64,000 nt of DNA from Marinobacter sp. LA51 (GTDB taxonomy: Bacteria > Pseudomonadota > Gammaproteobacteria > Pseudomonadales > Oleiphilaceae), in assembly GCF_030297175.1 (NCBI RefSeq), contig NZ_AP028070.1, positions 3,534,001 through 3,598,000 on the forward strand. The letters run 5' to 3'. Positions within the stretch are counted from its first letter, which is position 1. Each line of letters starts with the position of its first letter. Positions 1-8,584 of the stretch are shown here, one piece after another. Below the pieces are notes generated by a model. That model saw only the letters and a program-made list of their open reading frames with translations. It had not been told where the DNA came from and searched no databases. The translations under genes and the position numbers were made by a program.

Positions 1-1545
1 CACCGGGGCGGTTTCGATGTCGAGAATGCCCGCCAGCCGTTTTTGCGAAACCCGCTCCGCCTGCCGGTCCATCAGGGCCCGGAAATCATAGACCCGGAGC
101 ACGGTTCGCAGTGCGTCCACGTCCAACATCGACAGATAGTTCAGCGACAGGTTGGAGATCAGAGTCCACAACAGGCTGCCATCCAGGGTCGGACGCAGAG
201 TGGCGGTGGGTCGGGTGACGTTGGTGAACGAAGCAAACGCCGGCGATGTTTCAGTGGCCATGCAGACGTCACCGATTGCCAATTGCTCCGGCAACTGCCG
301 GTTGGTGCAAGTCAGCGTCAGCGAGACCGCTTCCTGACGGCTCAGACATTCGGACTCGTCACCGCGCACGAAGGCAATGTAGTGATCAAAACCATCGCCC
401 CGGACGCTTTCCCGAGTCCGAAGTCGGTAATACAGTGCGGTCCGGCCACGGTCTCGCTCTACTTCGTGCTGAAAGCTCTCGAATGGCGTGTAGATCCGCG
501 GTTCGCCCCGACCAGATCGGCCCTCCAGCCAACCCTCGACCTGGGCCACGGAAAACACTTCGAAATGTTCAGGGGATCGACTGGACGGCAAGATCCGGTA
601 TTCCGTCTGACGCCCGCTCAGGTCAACCGGCTCACCCTCATGGCTGAACAGATTGACCGCGGGCGTACAGTACAGCTGCAGACTTTCCGCCCGGACTTTG
701 GCATCCGGCGGCAAGATCCGGCTGAAGTGGAACTGCAGGCTGATCTCGTCCGCCTGCACCGCCGGCAGCCGCGCGGCAAGGCCACAAACATCCACAAACC
801 GGAAAGCCTCCGGAAAACTCAGGTACTCCTGCAGGATGCGGTAACCCGGGTAGGCGTTCTTGGGGTACGGCAGCAGAGCCTCGTCACCGGCAAAGCCCAC
901 TGGCTGCAGCAGTGAGGGCGGCAAGCTGTAACTGGCCTCCCCCACCTTCAGCTCGACGCGGGTCAGGTAATGGTTAAGCCACAGATACAGTGTTTCCGCG
1001 GTGTGATCGTCGCCGCCTAGGTAGAAGCGCAAGGTGTTCAGGCCCATGGCATTGAGCGGCTGGTCGGTATGTACGGCCAGGTCCAGCGTCACAGACGACA
1101 CTTCCCGGGAATGTTCAGCATGAGCTCCGGCCACGCTGACCGGAAACAACTCGACGTCGCGACAAGTCCGAAACCGGCATTGGGTCTGGCGGTTGGCCTC
1201 GCCCAGGGGCCGACTTTTTATCTCGGTAGCGCGGTCAATGCGCTGGCGTTCACTGATCGCATGAAGCTGCGGATCAAAGCGAATAATGGTGCAACTGGGC
1301 ACCGGCCGAAGGTAATTGGGCCACAACATGTTCAATAGCGAGTGGGTCAACTCCGGAAATTCGTCCTCAACCTTCTCGCGCAGTTTTCCGGTCAGGAAAG
1401 CGAAGCCTTCCAGCAGGCGCTCCACGTCCGGATCTGTGCTTTGCTCCGACAGAAACCGGGTCAATTGCGGGTGTGCATCCGCAAATTCCCGGCCCTGAAG
1501 CCGCAGAAAGCTCAGTTCGTCTCGGTAAAATCGGTTCAACTTCAT
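1..1545 (-). CDS. tssF: Type VI secretion baseplate protein TssF (partial, 3' end outside window)
   Basis: The frame reads leftwards from ATG at 1545 and is still open at base 1, giving 515 codons of a family normally near 600 residues, so the C-terminus lies outside the window. The start, with the pattern MKLNRFYRDELSFLR, is typical of TssF. Further in is a segment reading LEGFAFLTGKLREKVEDEFP, also usual for this family. TssF is a wedge component of the T6SS baseplate and works with TssE, TssG and TssK in the cytoplasm below the membrane complex. The gene follows tssB, tssC and tssE in the common order, 66 bases after tssE. Long open frames on the opposite strand here are shadows. TssG would be expected next, beyond the window edge. 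Confidence 0.93.
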   Translation of the reverse strand, partial: MKLNRFYRDELSFLRLQGREFADAHPQLTRFLSEQSTDPDVERLLEGFAFLTGKLREKVEDEFPELTHSLLNMLWPNYLRPVPSCTIIRFDPQLHAISERQRIDRATEIKSRPLGEANRQTQCRFRTCRDVELFPVSVAGAHAEHSREVSSVTLDLAVHTDQPLNAMGLNTLRFYLGGDDHTAETLYLWLNHYLTRVELKVGEASYSLPPSLLQPVGFAGDEALLPYPKNAYPGYRILQEYLSFPEAFRFVDVCGLAARLPAVQADEISLQFHFSRILPPDAKVRAESLQLYCTPAVNLFSHEGEPVDLSGRQTEYRILPSSRSPEHFEVFSVAQVEGWLEGRSGRGEPRIYTPFESFQHEVERDRGRTALYYRLRTRESVRGDGFDHYIAFVRGDESECLSRQEAVSLTLTCTNRQLPEQLAIGDVCMATETSPAFASFTNVTRPTATLRPTLDGSLLWTLISNLSLNYLSMLDVDALRTVLRVYDFRALMDRQAERVSQKRLAGILDIETAPV

Positions 1546-1611
1546 AACACCACTGCACCAATCGAGGGCCCGAGGCGGCCGGATTCCGGCCTCCCCTAAC
1601 GTCCGTGTTCG

Positions 1612-2052
1612 TTACACCACCCGGTAGTAACGCTTGTCATCCAATAACAAATCGATGGTCGTCTTCTCGGCTTCAGACCCCACATTCAGGTACACCGTTA
1701 CCTGGAATCGCAGCTGCAATGGGTCGGATCCCTGAGGCAGGGTCACCACATCCACCCGCTTCACTCTGGGCTCGTATTTTTCAATACAGTTCCGGATAGC
1801 GCTGCGAACCTGAATACTGAGATCGTGGGTTCCCAAAGTGGCATCGTTGAAATCCAGCAACCCCAGATCAGGAACGGTGGCACTGTTGCCCGGATGGGCA
1901 TTCAGCAGCCGAACCAGATGCCGTTTGATGGATTCCACCACATGAGTGGCTTCCGCCATTCCCTGCCCGGCCGGTGCGCCGGCCTGCTCGAGTCGCTCGA
2001 ACAGGCTGCCACGGTGGCCGGTCACGGGATCAGCCTTGGCACTGCCAAACAC
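1612..2052 (-). CDS. tssE: Type VI secretion baseplate protein TssE (gp25-like)
   Basis: This 146-residue protein belongs to the T4 gp25-like family, which forms part of the baseplate wedge and nucleates the contractile sheath. The N-terminal half holds the pattern SLFERLEQAG, and the core has the family signature around ESIKRHLVRLLNAHPG followed by PDLGLLDFND. The C-terminal part contains a conserved EPRVKRVDV stretch seen in gp25 proteins. The length is normal for TssE. It starts only 4 bases after the tssC stop codon, so the two are very probably co-translated from one operon mRNA. Confidence 0.95.
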   Translation of the reverse strand: MFGSAKADPVTGHRGSLFERLEQAGAPAGQGMAEATHVVESIKRHLVRLLNAHPGNSATVPDLGLLDFNDATLGTHDLSIQVRSAIRNCIEKYEPRVKRVDVVTLPQGSDPLQLRFQVTVYLNVGSEAEKTTIDLLLDDKRYYRVV

Positions 2053-2056
2053 CGGA

Positions 2057-3553
2057 TCAATCCTTGTCCAGTCGGCCTACCAACGACAGCTCGAAATTGG
2101 CCCCCATGTATTTGAAGTGCGGCCGAACGGCCAGCGACACCTGATACCAGCCCGGATCGCCTTCTACGTCGGAGACAGTCACCTGGGCGGCGCGCAGCGG
2201 ACGTCGGCTACGGACCTCCGCCGGCGGATTTTCCTGGTCGGCGACATACTGACGAATCCAGGTGTTAAGCTCTCGCTCCAGATCCTGACGCTCTTTCCAC
2301 GACCCGATCTGCTCGCGCTGGAGCACTTTAATGTAGTGCGCCAGGCGGTTGACGATCATCATGTACGGCAGCTGAGTGCCCAGCTTATAGTTGGTCTCTG
2401 CTTCCTTGCCTTCCTTGGTGTTCGGGAACTGCTTGGGTTTCTGCACCGAGTTGGCCGAGAAGAAGGCGGCGTTGTCGCTGCCCTTGCGCATGGTCAGCGC
2501 GATGAAACCTTCATCCGCCATTTCGTACTCGCGCCTGTCGGTAATCAGAACCTCGGTCGGAATCTTGGATTCCAGCTGTCCAAAAGACTCGAACAGGTGC
2601 ACCGGCAGATCTTCAACCGCACCGCCACTTTGCGGTCCGATGATGTTCGGACACCAGCGGTAGTTAGCGAAACTCTCAGTCAGACGCGTTGCCAGCAGAT
2701 AAGCGGTGTTGCCCCACAGGTAGTGCTCATGGTCACCGGAGACCTCTTCCTTGTAGTTAAAGCTGCGAACCGGGTTTTCCGATGGGTCGTAGGGCACGCG
2801 CAGCAGGAAACGAGGTGAAGCCAGCCCCAGGTAACGGGCATCTTCGGATTCTCGCAGGGAACGCCACTTGGCGTACTTCGGGCCCTCGAACACGGCCTTC
2901 AGTTCCTTGATCGCCGGCAGTTCCTGATAGCTGTCGACCCCGAAGAAGGACGGGCCCACTGAGGAAAGGAATGGCGCATGGGCCATGGCGCCCACCGAGG
3001 ACACATACTGCAACAGCTTGATGTCCGGTGTGGACGGCGTAAACGCGTAGTTGCCAATCACGGCACCCACTGGCTCACCGCCAAACTGACCGTATTCAGT
3101 GGCGTAGATATGCTTGTAGAAACCGCTCTGGGTGACATCCGGAGCGAACTCGAAGTCTTCCAACAGCTCGGCTTTGGTGGCGTGAAGAACGTCCACCTTG
3201 ATGTTCTCCCGGAAATCGGTGCGATCGACCATCAGCTTCAGACCACGCCAGGATGATTCCAGCTCCTGCAGCTTGGGCGCATGGAGAATTTCATCCATCT
3301 GGGCGCTGATCTTGCGGTCCAGTTCCACCACCATCTGGTCCACCAGCGCCTTATTGACCGGCTGACCTTTTTCATCGCTCTTCAAGAGGTTGGCGATGAA
3401 CGTCGCTACCCCTTTGCGAGCCACGTCGTAGCCTTCATCGGCCGGGGCCATGCGGCTGTTGGCCATGACCTGATCCAGCAAGGATCCCTCTGTAACGGAC
3501 TCGGCTGCAACGGAGTCGGAGGCAGCAGATTGCTGCACAGCAGTATCAGACAT
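2057..3553 (-). CDS. tssC: Type VI secretion contractile sheath large subunit TssC
   Basis: The 498-residue protein is the large sheath subunit (VipB/EvpB family) that assembles with TssB around the Hcp tube and contracts to push it out. Recognisable features are the LESSWRGLKLMVDRTDF segment near residue 100, the GAVIGNYAF region, and a C-terminal end reading GANFELSLVGRLDKD. Length matches the family (about 490-500). It lies 66 bases after tssB and 4 bases before tssE, the standard order. Nothing looks broken. The N-terminal 30 residues are rich in Ser and Ala and are probably flexible. Confidence 0.97.
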   Translation of the reverse strand: MSDTAVQQSAASDSVAAESVTEGSLLDQVMANSRMAPADEGYDVARKGVATFIANLLKSDEKGQPVNKALVDQMVVELDRKISAQMDEILHAPKLQELESSWRGLKLMVDRTDFRENIKVDVLHATKAELLEDFEFAPDVTQSGFYKHIYATEYGQFGGEPVGAVIGNYAFTPSTPDIKLLQYVSSVGAMAHAPFLSSVGPSFFGVDSYQELPAIKELKAVFEGPKYAKWRSLRESEDARYLGLASPRFLLRVPYDPSENPVRSFNYKEEVSGDHEHYLWGNTAYLLATRLTESFANYRWCPNIIGPQSGGAVEDLPVHLFESFGQLESKIPTEVLITDRREYEMADEGFIALTMRKGSDNAAFFSANSVQKPKQFPNTKEGKEAETNYKLGTQLPYMMIVNRLAHYIKVLQREQIGSWKERQDLERELNTWIRQYVADQENPPAEVRSRRPLRAAQVTVSDVEGDPGWYQVSLAVRPHFKYMGANFELSLVGRLDKD

Positions 3554-3619
3554 ACCACATCCCTTCAGTACGTAATTGATAAATTGAGGTTTTACACCGC
3601 ATTCCCGCGGTGTCAGGAG

Positions 3620-4111
3620 TTACTGGTCTGTCGCCAGGTCCAGCTCGGCCAGCAACTTGTCCCGGGCCTGCTCGTTGTCCAGCAACTCCTGCATCTTGGA
3701 GCGGAACGACGGCACATTACCCAGCGGTCCTTTGAGGGCGACCAGTGCTTCTCGCAACTCAACCAGCTTACGCAGCTCGGGTACCTGTCGGGCAATGTTA
3801 TCGGGGGAGAAATCATCCAGGGTCTGGATATCGAGGTTCACCGGCAGTTCGTCGGCGTTTTCATCCAGTCTGTTAGTGACCGTGGTGGAGATGCTAAGCC
3901 CGGACTCCTTCATGACAGAACGGAAGTTGTTCTTATCAACGGAAATGGCTTTGCGTTCTTCGATGGGGGTTTCTTCAGCATGACCCTTGAAATCGCCAAC
4001 CACGAACATCTTCAGCGGAAGCTCGGTTTCAGCCTGCTGGTCTCCGGTAGCGGGGACATACTTGATATTGATGCGCTCTTTAGGCGCGACGGATCCGTCT
4101 TTTGAAGACAT
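3620..4111 (-). CDS. tssB: Type VI secretion contractile sheath small subunit TssB
   Basis: I place the start at ATG 4111, giving 163 residues beginning MSSKDGSVAPKERI. An in-frame upstream extension to 4174 has no family resemblance. TssB (VipA) pairs with TssC to form the sheath protomer. The family pattern RINIKYVPATG and the following LKMFVVGDFKG with a downstream PIEERKAISVDKNNF are clear. The C-terminal half is helical, rich in Leu, Arg and Glu (KLVELREALVALKGPLGNVP), as expected for the TssC-binding helix. This is the first gene of the visible T6SS run; no hcp or vgrG is present here. Confidence 0.96.
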   Translation of the reverse strand: MSSKDGSVAPKERINIKYVPATGDQQAETELPLKMFVVGDFKGHAEETPIEERKAISVDKNNFRSVMKESGLSISTTVTNRLDENADELPVNLDIQTLDDFSPDNIARQVPELRKLVELREALVALKGPLGNVPSFRSKMQELLDNEQARDKLLAELDLATDQ

Positions 4112-4236
4112 GCGCTTGCTCCCTGTGCAAATCATTTGCAGTTGTTCAATCCCTTGTACGCGCCTTCCTGGCACGCAACGCAGCGGACTCTACACAGGGC
4201 ATTTTTCGTACTCAAGCAAAAAGTGGCCAGAATGTG

Positions 4237-4261
4237 AGCCCGGGCAAAGTTTTACCGGGCT
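4237..4261 (-). terminator. Weak hairpin downstream of the hotdog-fold gene
   Basis: An inverted repeat AGCCCGG (4237-4243) / CCGGGCT (4255-4261) lies 16 bases past the stop of the gene at 4277-4768. There is no T-run behind it on either strand, so it may be a processing or weak termination hairpin at best. Confidence 0.3.
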
Positions 4262-4276
4262 ACATGCTTTTCAGCC

Positions 4277-4768
4277 TCAACGACGTTTTGGCGTCCAGGC
4301 CCAGACCATCTCAATTTCGATCGGCTCTTTGCCTTCGCTGTCGTGGATGGTGACCGGCACGGACACGTCGCCCTTTTCCTCAGTGCGCATGCGCTCGCGC
4401 TGCTCTTCGGTGAGGTGCGCTTGCACGGTCATATCGCCCTTGGCGCGGCGGGTGTATTCGGCGCTAGCGGTCTTGATTACCGGTACCTTGTCGTCTGGCA
4501 CGTTCAGGCCCACCAGAAAACCGGTTGCTGATTCGGCCAGCACCAGTGATGCCACCGCGTGCACGCCGCCGATGTGGTTCTGAACCCGGCGCTTGTTGGC
4601 AAGACTGATCACACAGCGCTCTTGGTCGAGGGACTCAATACGGATACCGGTTGTGACGGTGAAGGGCACTACTTTGCCAAAAAACAGGGTTAGGGCCCTG
4701 GATCGGGCGAAATCAGGCAGGCGATTGATTTTACTTACTATTCCGGACAACTTGTTGGCATTGGCCAT
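4277..4768 (-). CDS. Hotdog-fold thioesterase-like protein (DUF4442 type)
   Basis: I place the start at ATG 4768 (163 residues), because the longer frame upstream contains Cys- and Arg-rich sequence unlike the family. The protein has the pattern of hotdog-fold proteins of the DUF4442/YiiD-C type: an initial helix, strands around [15 protein letters not shown], then NRR-like [21 protein letters not shown], in which the central helix carries His, Gly and Glu positions usual for acyl-thioester-binding folds. Most members are uncharacterised; some are annotated as acyl-CoA thioesterases. The neighbour on the other strand encodes an acyl-CoA-binding protein, which agrees with a role in acyl-CoA handling, but that is inference. 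Confidence 0.8.
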   Translation of the reverse strand: MANANKLSGIVSKINRLPDFARSRALTLFFGKVVPFTVTTGIRIESLDQERCVISLANKRRVQNHIGGVHAVASLVLAESATGFLVGLNVPDDKVPVIKTASAEYTRRAKGDMTVQAHLTEEQRERMRTEEKGDVSVPVTIHDSEGKEPIEIEMVWAWTPKRR

Positions 4769-4918
4769 AAACGGCACTCTCTCTATCCAATTTTTTGGCT
4801 GAGGACAATACCCCATTCGTCGGAGGAAAGGAACGTTTGGCCAATGACGTTGGCCCGTGCGGTGGCTATACTCGGCCGAACTCTTTTTACAGCCAATGCC
4901 TACCATAAGGAGATTGAG

Positions 4919-5179
4919 ATGAGCGACCTGAAAACCCAGTTTGACGAAGCGGTGAACTACATCCAGAACGCCGAAGGCGATTTTCAGCCTTCAAACGAGA
5001 TGAAACTTGAGTTCTATGGCCTCTACAAGCAGGCCACCGAAGGCGACGTTTCCGGCAAGCGCCCGGGCATGATGGACTTTGTTGGGCGCGCCAAGTTTGA
5101 CGCGTGGGACAAGCTGAAAGGCACCTCCAGTGAAGAAGCCATGCAGCAGTACATTGATAAGCTGAACGCCCTGAAATAA
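4919..5179 (+). CDS. Acyl-CoA-binding protein (ACBP)
   Basis: The 86-residue protein is a complete ACBP domain: four helices with the ligand-binding core pattern [17 protein letters not shown], followed by [17 protein letters not shown] and the ending helix with AMQQYIDKL. The conserved Tyr, Lys and Trp that hold the CoA part are present (YGLYKQ, AKFDAW). It binds long-chain acyl-CoA in the cytosol. The start at ATG 4919 is supported by AAGGAG at 4907-4912. ACBP is common in eukaryotes but patchy in bacteria; it recurs in wax-ester-forming marine gammaproteobacteria, in line with the proposed host. Confidence 0.95.
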   Translation: MSDLKTQFDEAVNYIQNAEGDFQPSNEMKLEFYGLYKQATEGDVSGKRPGMMDFVGRAKFDAWDKLKGTSSEEAMQQYIDKLNALK

Positions 5180-5197
5180 CTCCCGCCGCCTGCCCCC

Positions 5198-5230
5198 AAT
5201 CCCGGTCGATCTGACCGGGATTATTTTTTT
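5198..5230 (+). terminator. Rho-independent terminator after the ACBP gene
   Basis: A perfect 10-bp stem AATCCCGGTC (5198-5207) / GACCGGGATT (5213-5222) with loop GATCT is followed by ATTTTTTT. It lies 19 bases after the ACBP stop codon. Confidence 0.93.
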
Positions 5231-5311
5231 GTCAGAAATTTTGCGACGTTCAAACGATTGTCATAAGATGCGCGCACTCTAACAAAAAGAACCCACTGGA
5301 CGCAGTTACTC

Positions 5312-5623
5312 ATGGATGTCACCGAGGCACTTGAACAATCCCAACCCGGCCTGATTGGCCGCGTCAAAAGCGCTATTCGTGAGCAGGATTTGCACCAGCG
5401 TGCAGAGCAAACCTATCTGCACTGGATTACCCGCTTTGTGCTTTTCCACGATCTGAAAGATCCGGAATCTCTGGCCGGCGAAGACCGCCAGCAGTTTCTC
5501 ACCTATCTCAGTGACCGTATTCAGCTATCGCGAGCACGCCTGAACCAGGCCAGCCAGGCGCTGACCTTCTTCTATCAGGACGTACTGGGCAAAACCGATA
5601 TCGGCGACACCGCCGCAGCCTGA
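5312..5623 (+). CDS. Stand-alone integrase N-terminal SAM-like (core-binding) domain protein
   Basis: The 103-residue protein resembles only the N-terminal core-binding domain of tyrosine recombinases, especially the integron-integrase-like kind: the pattern RAEQTYLHWITRFVLFHDLKDP followed by a second helix pair ending in a segment ALTFFYQDVLG. The catalytic domain with its Arg-His-Arg-Tyr residues is absent, and the frame stops cleanly. The downstream bases do not continue a recombinase in any frame, since an oppositely oriented gene starts its end at 5635. It may bind DNA without cutting, or be a remnant. It has its own upstream region after a strong terminator, so separate expression is likely. 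Confidence 0.75.
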   Translation: MDVTEALEQSQPGLIGRVKSAIREQDLHQRAEQTYLHWITRFVLFHDLKDPESLAGEDRQQFLTYLSDRIQLSRARLNQASQALTFFYQDVLGKTDIGDTAAA

Positions 5624-5634
5624 GACCGCGCGAC

Positions 5635-6096
5635 TCAGCGCTCAGTCATGTTGATATTCAGAGCATCATAGCTACGGTTTGCCTGAGGGCGAATGCTGTA
5701 GTTATTGCCGTGAGTTTGCCCGGGGATGGATTTCGGGTTGCTGAAGCGGATCTCAACGGGAATTTCAGAGCGCCCCAGGTCGGTTCGGCTGTCGCGAGGC
5801 TGCAAGGCGAGTGGATCGAGATAAAAATCATCGTCAGTAGCCGGCGTTACTGGAACTCCGGCAGCGGGTGCCGCCAGCCCACCCTCAATCACGGTGCTGG
5901 CAAGCACGTCTTCTTCTATCGAGCGCAGCGGGATGTTCTCGATAGTGGAACGCTCTTCGTAGTCAAAGGCGGTATCAACGAGCGGACTCTCTGCACCAAC
6001 GCTCACCGGAATGGCCAACAGCGCCAACCCCCACGCAACAATTCCTCGCCGCGCGGCCAAGCCCCTGACTGCCCCAACACCCATACGCCTATCCAT
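5635..6096 (-). CDS. Hypothetical exported protein
   Basis: I do not recognise a family. The predicted 153-residue product (start ATG 6096; ATG 6123 and 6084 are alternatives) has an Arg-rich N-terminus and a hydrophobic stretch reading GIVAWGLALLAIPVSVGAES, a good signal peptide with likely cleavage after VGA. The mature part is acidic with low complexity around an Ala/Pro/Val-rich segment (residues about 70-90), and no Cys, so no lipobox. It converges with the integrase-like gene, their stops lying 11 bases apart. Probably periplasmic. Confidence 0.6.
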   Translation of the reverse strand: MDRRMGVGAVRGLAARRGIVAWGLALLAIPVSVGAESPLVDTAFDYEERSTIENIPLRSIEEDVLASTVIEGGLAAPAAGVPVTPATDDDFYLDPLALQPRDSRTDLGRSEIPVEIRFSNPKSIPGQTHGNNYSIRPQANRSYDALNINMTER

Positions 6097-6451
6097 GCTC
6101 TCAACCCTAACCGTTTCAGCCACCCGAATCGGATGTGACGTTTTTTGATCAGTTTATAGCCTGAGCGTGTTGTGCGCGCATCGATTCGACGGAAATGTGA
6201 CGCCTTTCACTGTCTGGATACGTTTCAAGCAGCCGAGACAAACTGTGTAACAAAATGAATCAGATCAAATCCTTGGTGTCAGTTTGCTTAGGCCCTAAAT
6301 GGGACTAAACTGCGGTTTAGCCAGTAATTCTCTATGCCCGGCCAAGGGATCCACCAGACCTCCGGCTGTTTCGCGCACCTGGCTGTTGTTAACAAAATAA
6401 GAATTGCACCAACAGTTCCAACCCGATTCGTCGTAGCACTGAGGCCCGGTC
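6097..6451. promoter_or_regulatory. Non-coding region before the TonB-dependent receptor gene
   Basis: This 355-base divergent gap holds no convincing gene. On the plus strand I see a possible sigma-70 promoter, TTGCTT (6284-6289) and TAAACT (6306-6311) with 16 bases between. The -10 element overlaps an inverted repeat CTAAAC (6305-6310) / GTTTAG (6315-6320), which could be an operator. I did not find a convincing Fur box. Confidence 0.45.
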
Positions 6452-8584
6452 ATGATCCACCCAAGCGGTCCATCTATGTTCAGAACCAGAGCCCGACAGC
6501 ATCTCCGGGCTTCGGCGCTGGCTTGCCTGGCTGCCTCTGCGCCTATTTCTGCAAATCAGAACGATGACCCTTTCTGGGACATTCCCCTGGAAGAGCTGGG
6601 CCAGATCCGCGTGGTGTCCATTGCCTCCGGCTCGGCAACTCCGCTGGATAAAGCCGCTGCTATTACGTCCGTAATCAGCGCTGAGGATATTGCAGCGATG
6701 GGTGCAACGGAGCTGGATCAAGTTCTGGAAACGGTTCCAGGGCTGCACGTGAATCGCGCAGACCAGGCCTTCGCACCCAAGTATGTCTTCCGAGGCATTA
6801 CCACCAGCTCCAACCCCCAGGCTCTGCTGTTGATCAATGGCATCCCTGCGACAACTGCAATGTTTGGCAATCGTGGCAACGTATGGGGCGGTATGCCGGT
6901 AAAAGCCATTCGTCGCATTGAGGTGATTCGTGGGCCAGGCTCAGCGCTCTACGGCGCAGACGCTTATGCTGGCGTCATTAACATCATTACCAAGAATGCT
7001 CAGGACATTGATGGCGTAGTGACCGGCGCCCGTGCGGGCAGCTTTGATACCAAGGGCGCCTGGGTTGAGGCCGCCACCGACTGGAACAACACCGACATCA
7101 GCCTGGTTCTGGAGCAGCAAAGCACCGATGGCTGGCGCCGAACCGTTGACCGGGATGCCCAGACCAATTCCGATGAGGACTTCGGCACCTCAGCGTCCCT
7201 GGCCCCTGGCCCCGTAAACACCTCAGCAGATCAGTTCGAAGCCCGACTTGAAATTAACGGGGATCACTGGGACTTAAGGGCTGGTCTGCAAGACCGCAGA
7301 AACCTGGGCACCGGGGCAGGCCTTGCACAGGCCCTCGATCCAGAGGGTCGCTACGAGTCCCAGCGAATCAACGCGGATTATAGCTACCGATGGCTGGAGG
7401 TCGTTGACGGACTGGATGTCGAATCTCGCATCAGTTATTTCAACTTTATCCAGGAACCGGAGAACGACATCGTGCTATTCCCCCCCGGGGCCTTTAACGG
7501 CGCTTTTCCGGAGGGACTCCTGGGCAGCCCCGGATACAAGGAACGGCAGGCACGGGTTGATCTGAACTCCATCTACAGCAACGTTGAAAACCACCGCATC
7601 CTGGCTGGCATTGGCGCCTTCTGGGCGGATCTCTACGATGTCTCCGAGACCAAGAACTTCAACACCGATTTCAGCCCGAAGGGTGAGGTGGTCGACGTCT
7701 CTGACGATCCCAATCAGGTTTGGATGCCGGAGGAAGACCGGAAGAACTATTACGCCTTTGTGCAGGACGAGTGGCAATTCGCCCAGAACTGGCAGCTGGT
7801 AAGCGGGCTCCGCTACGATTACTACGAGGACTTTGGAGAAACCGTAAACCCGCGGGCTGCGCTGGTGTGGGCCACTACTGACAGTGTTACCACCAAGCTC
7901 CTTTATGGCAGAGCATTTCGTGCTCCGTCTCTGAACGAGCAATATGCCGCCAACAACCCGGTTTTGGCGGGTAACGATGATTTAGACCCGGAAACCATTG
8001 ATACCGTTGAGTTAGCCCTCGCCTACCAGGCAAGCCCCCGATTGCTTCTCGGCGTGAACATTTTCTACTACGAAATTGACGACCTGATTAATGCCGAACC
8101 TATTTCCGGTCCGGTAGCCAGCCAGTACCAAAACTCAGGCAAACGCAAAGGCCGTGGCGGCGAACTGGAAGCGACCTATCAAGTCCTCGACAACCTGAAT
8201 CTGGCAGCAAACTACGCCTACCAAAGGGCTGAAGACCAGGAAAGCAAAGAGTCGGTGGGCGAGGCCCCGAATCACCAGGCCTACGCCCGCATCGAGTGGC
8301 GGGTCAGACCAACGTGGGCCCTTAACACTCAAATCAACTACGTCGGGGAGCAAAAACGGACAGCTGCAGATTCGCGCGAACCGGTGGACGATTACACCAC
8401 CGTGGATGTCACAGCCCGCACCCATGGCCTATGGCGAGGTTTTGATATCGCAGTATCGGTCAGGAACGCCTTTAATGCAGATGTCCGCGATCCGAGTCCA
8501 TATGCCGATCCACGGCCGGCAATACCCGGAGATTTCCCAATGCCCGGACGTTCAGCCTATGTTGAAGCCCAGTACCAGTTCTAA
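6452..8584 (+). CDS. TonB-dependent outer-membrane receptor
   Basis: The 710-residue protein has a signal peptide (a basic start, then SALACLAASAPISA), a plug domain, and a 22-strand-type barrel. The plug shows the usual segments: TSVISAEDIAAMGATELDQ, the LETVPGL motif, and IRRIEVIRGPGSALYGADA with GVINIITK behind it. The barrel has FRAPSLNEQY and ends in aromatic QYQF, typical for barrel assembly. A likely TonB box lies around IRVVS just after the signal peptide. Such proteins import iron complexes, cobalamin or other solutes; the substrate cannot be read from sequence. Start choice: ATG 6452 has GAGG in front; ATG 6476 is an alternative. The stop overlaps by 4 bases the stop of the convergent citrate-synthase-like gene. 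Confidence 0.93.
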   Translation: MIHPSGPSMFRTRARQHLRASALACLAASAPISANQNDDPFWDIPLEELGQIRVVSIASGSATPLDKAAAITSVISAEDIAAMGATELDQVLETVPGLHVNRADQAFAPKYVFRGITTSSNPQALLLINGIPATTAMFGNRGNVWGGMPVKAIRRIEVIRGPGSALYGADAYAGVINIITKNAQDIDGVVTGARAGSFDTKGAWVEAATDWNNTDISLVLEQQSTDGWRRTVDRDAQTNSDEDFGTSASLAPGPVNTSADQFEARLEINGDHWDLRAGLQDRRNLGTGAGLAQALDPEGRYESQRINADYSYRWLEVVDGLDVESRISYFNFIQEPENDIVLFPPGAFNGAFPEGLLGSPGYKERQARVDLNSIYSNVENHRILAGIGAFWADLYDVSETKNFNTDFSPKGEVVDVSDDPNQVWMPEEDRKNYYAFVQDEWQFAQNWQLVSGLRYDYYEDFGETVNPRAALVWATTDSVTTKLLYGRAFRAPSLNEQYAANNPVLAGNDDLDPETIDTVELALAYQASPRLLLGVNIFYYEIDDLINAEPISGPVASQYQNSGKRKGRGGELEATYQVLDNLNLAANYAYQRAEDQESKESVGEAPNHQAYARIEWRVRPTWALNTQINYVGEQKRTAADSREPVDDYTTVDVTARTHGLWRGFDIAVSVRNAFNADVRDPSPYADPRPAIPGDFPMPGRSAYVEAQYQF

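Noticed and set aside
43..915. Long open frame on the plus strand opposite tssF
   Set aside because: It is the antisense shadow of a clear tssF frame, rich in Arg, Gln and His, without any domain.
6097..6451. Fur box before the TonB-dependent receptor
   Set aside because: I looked for the GATAATGATAATC-type pattern and found no good match.
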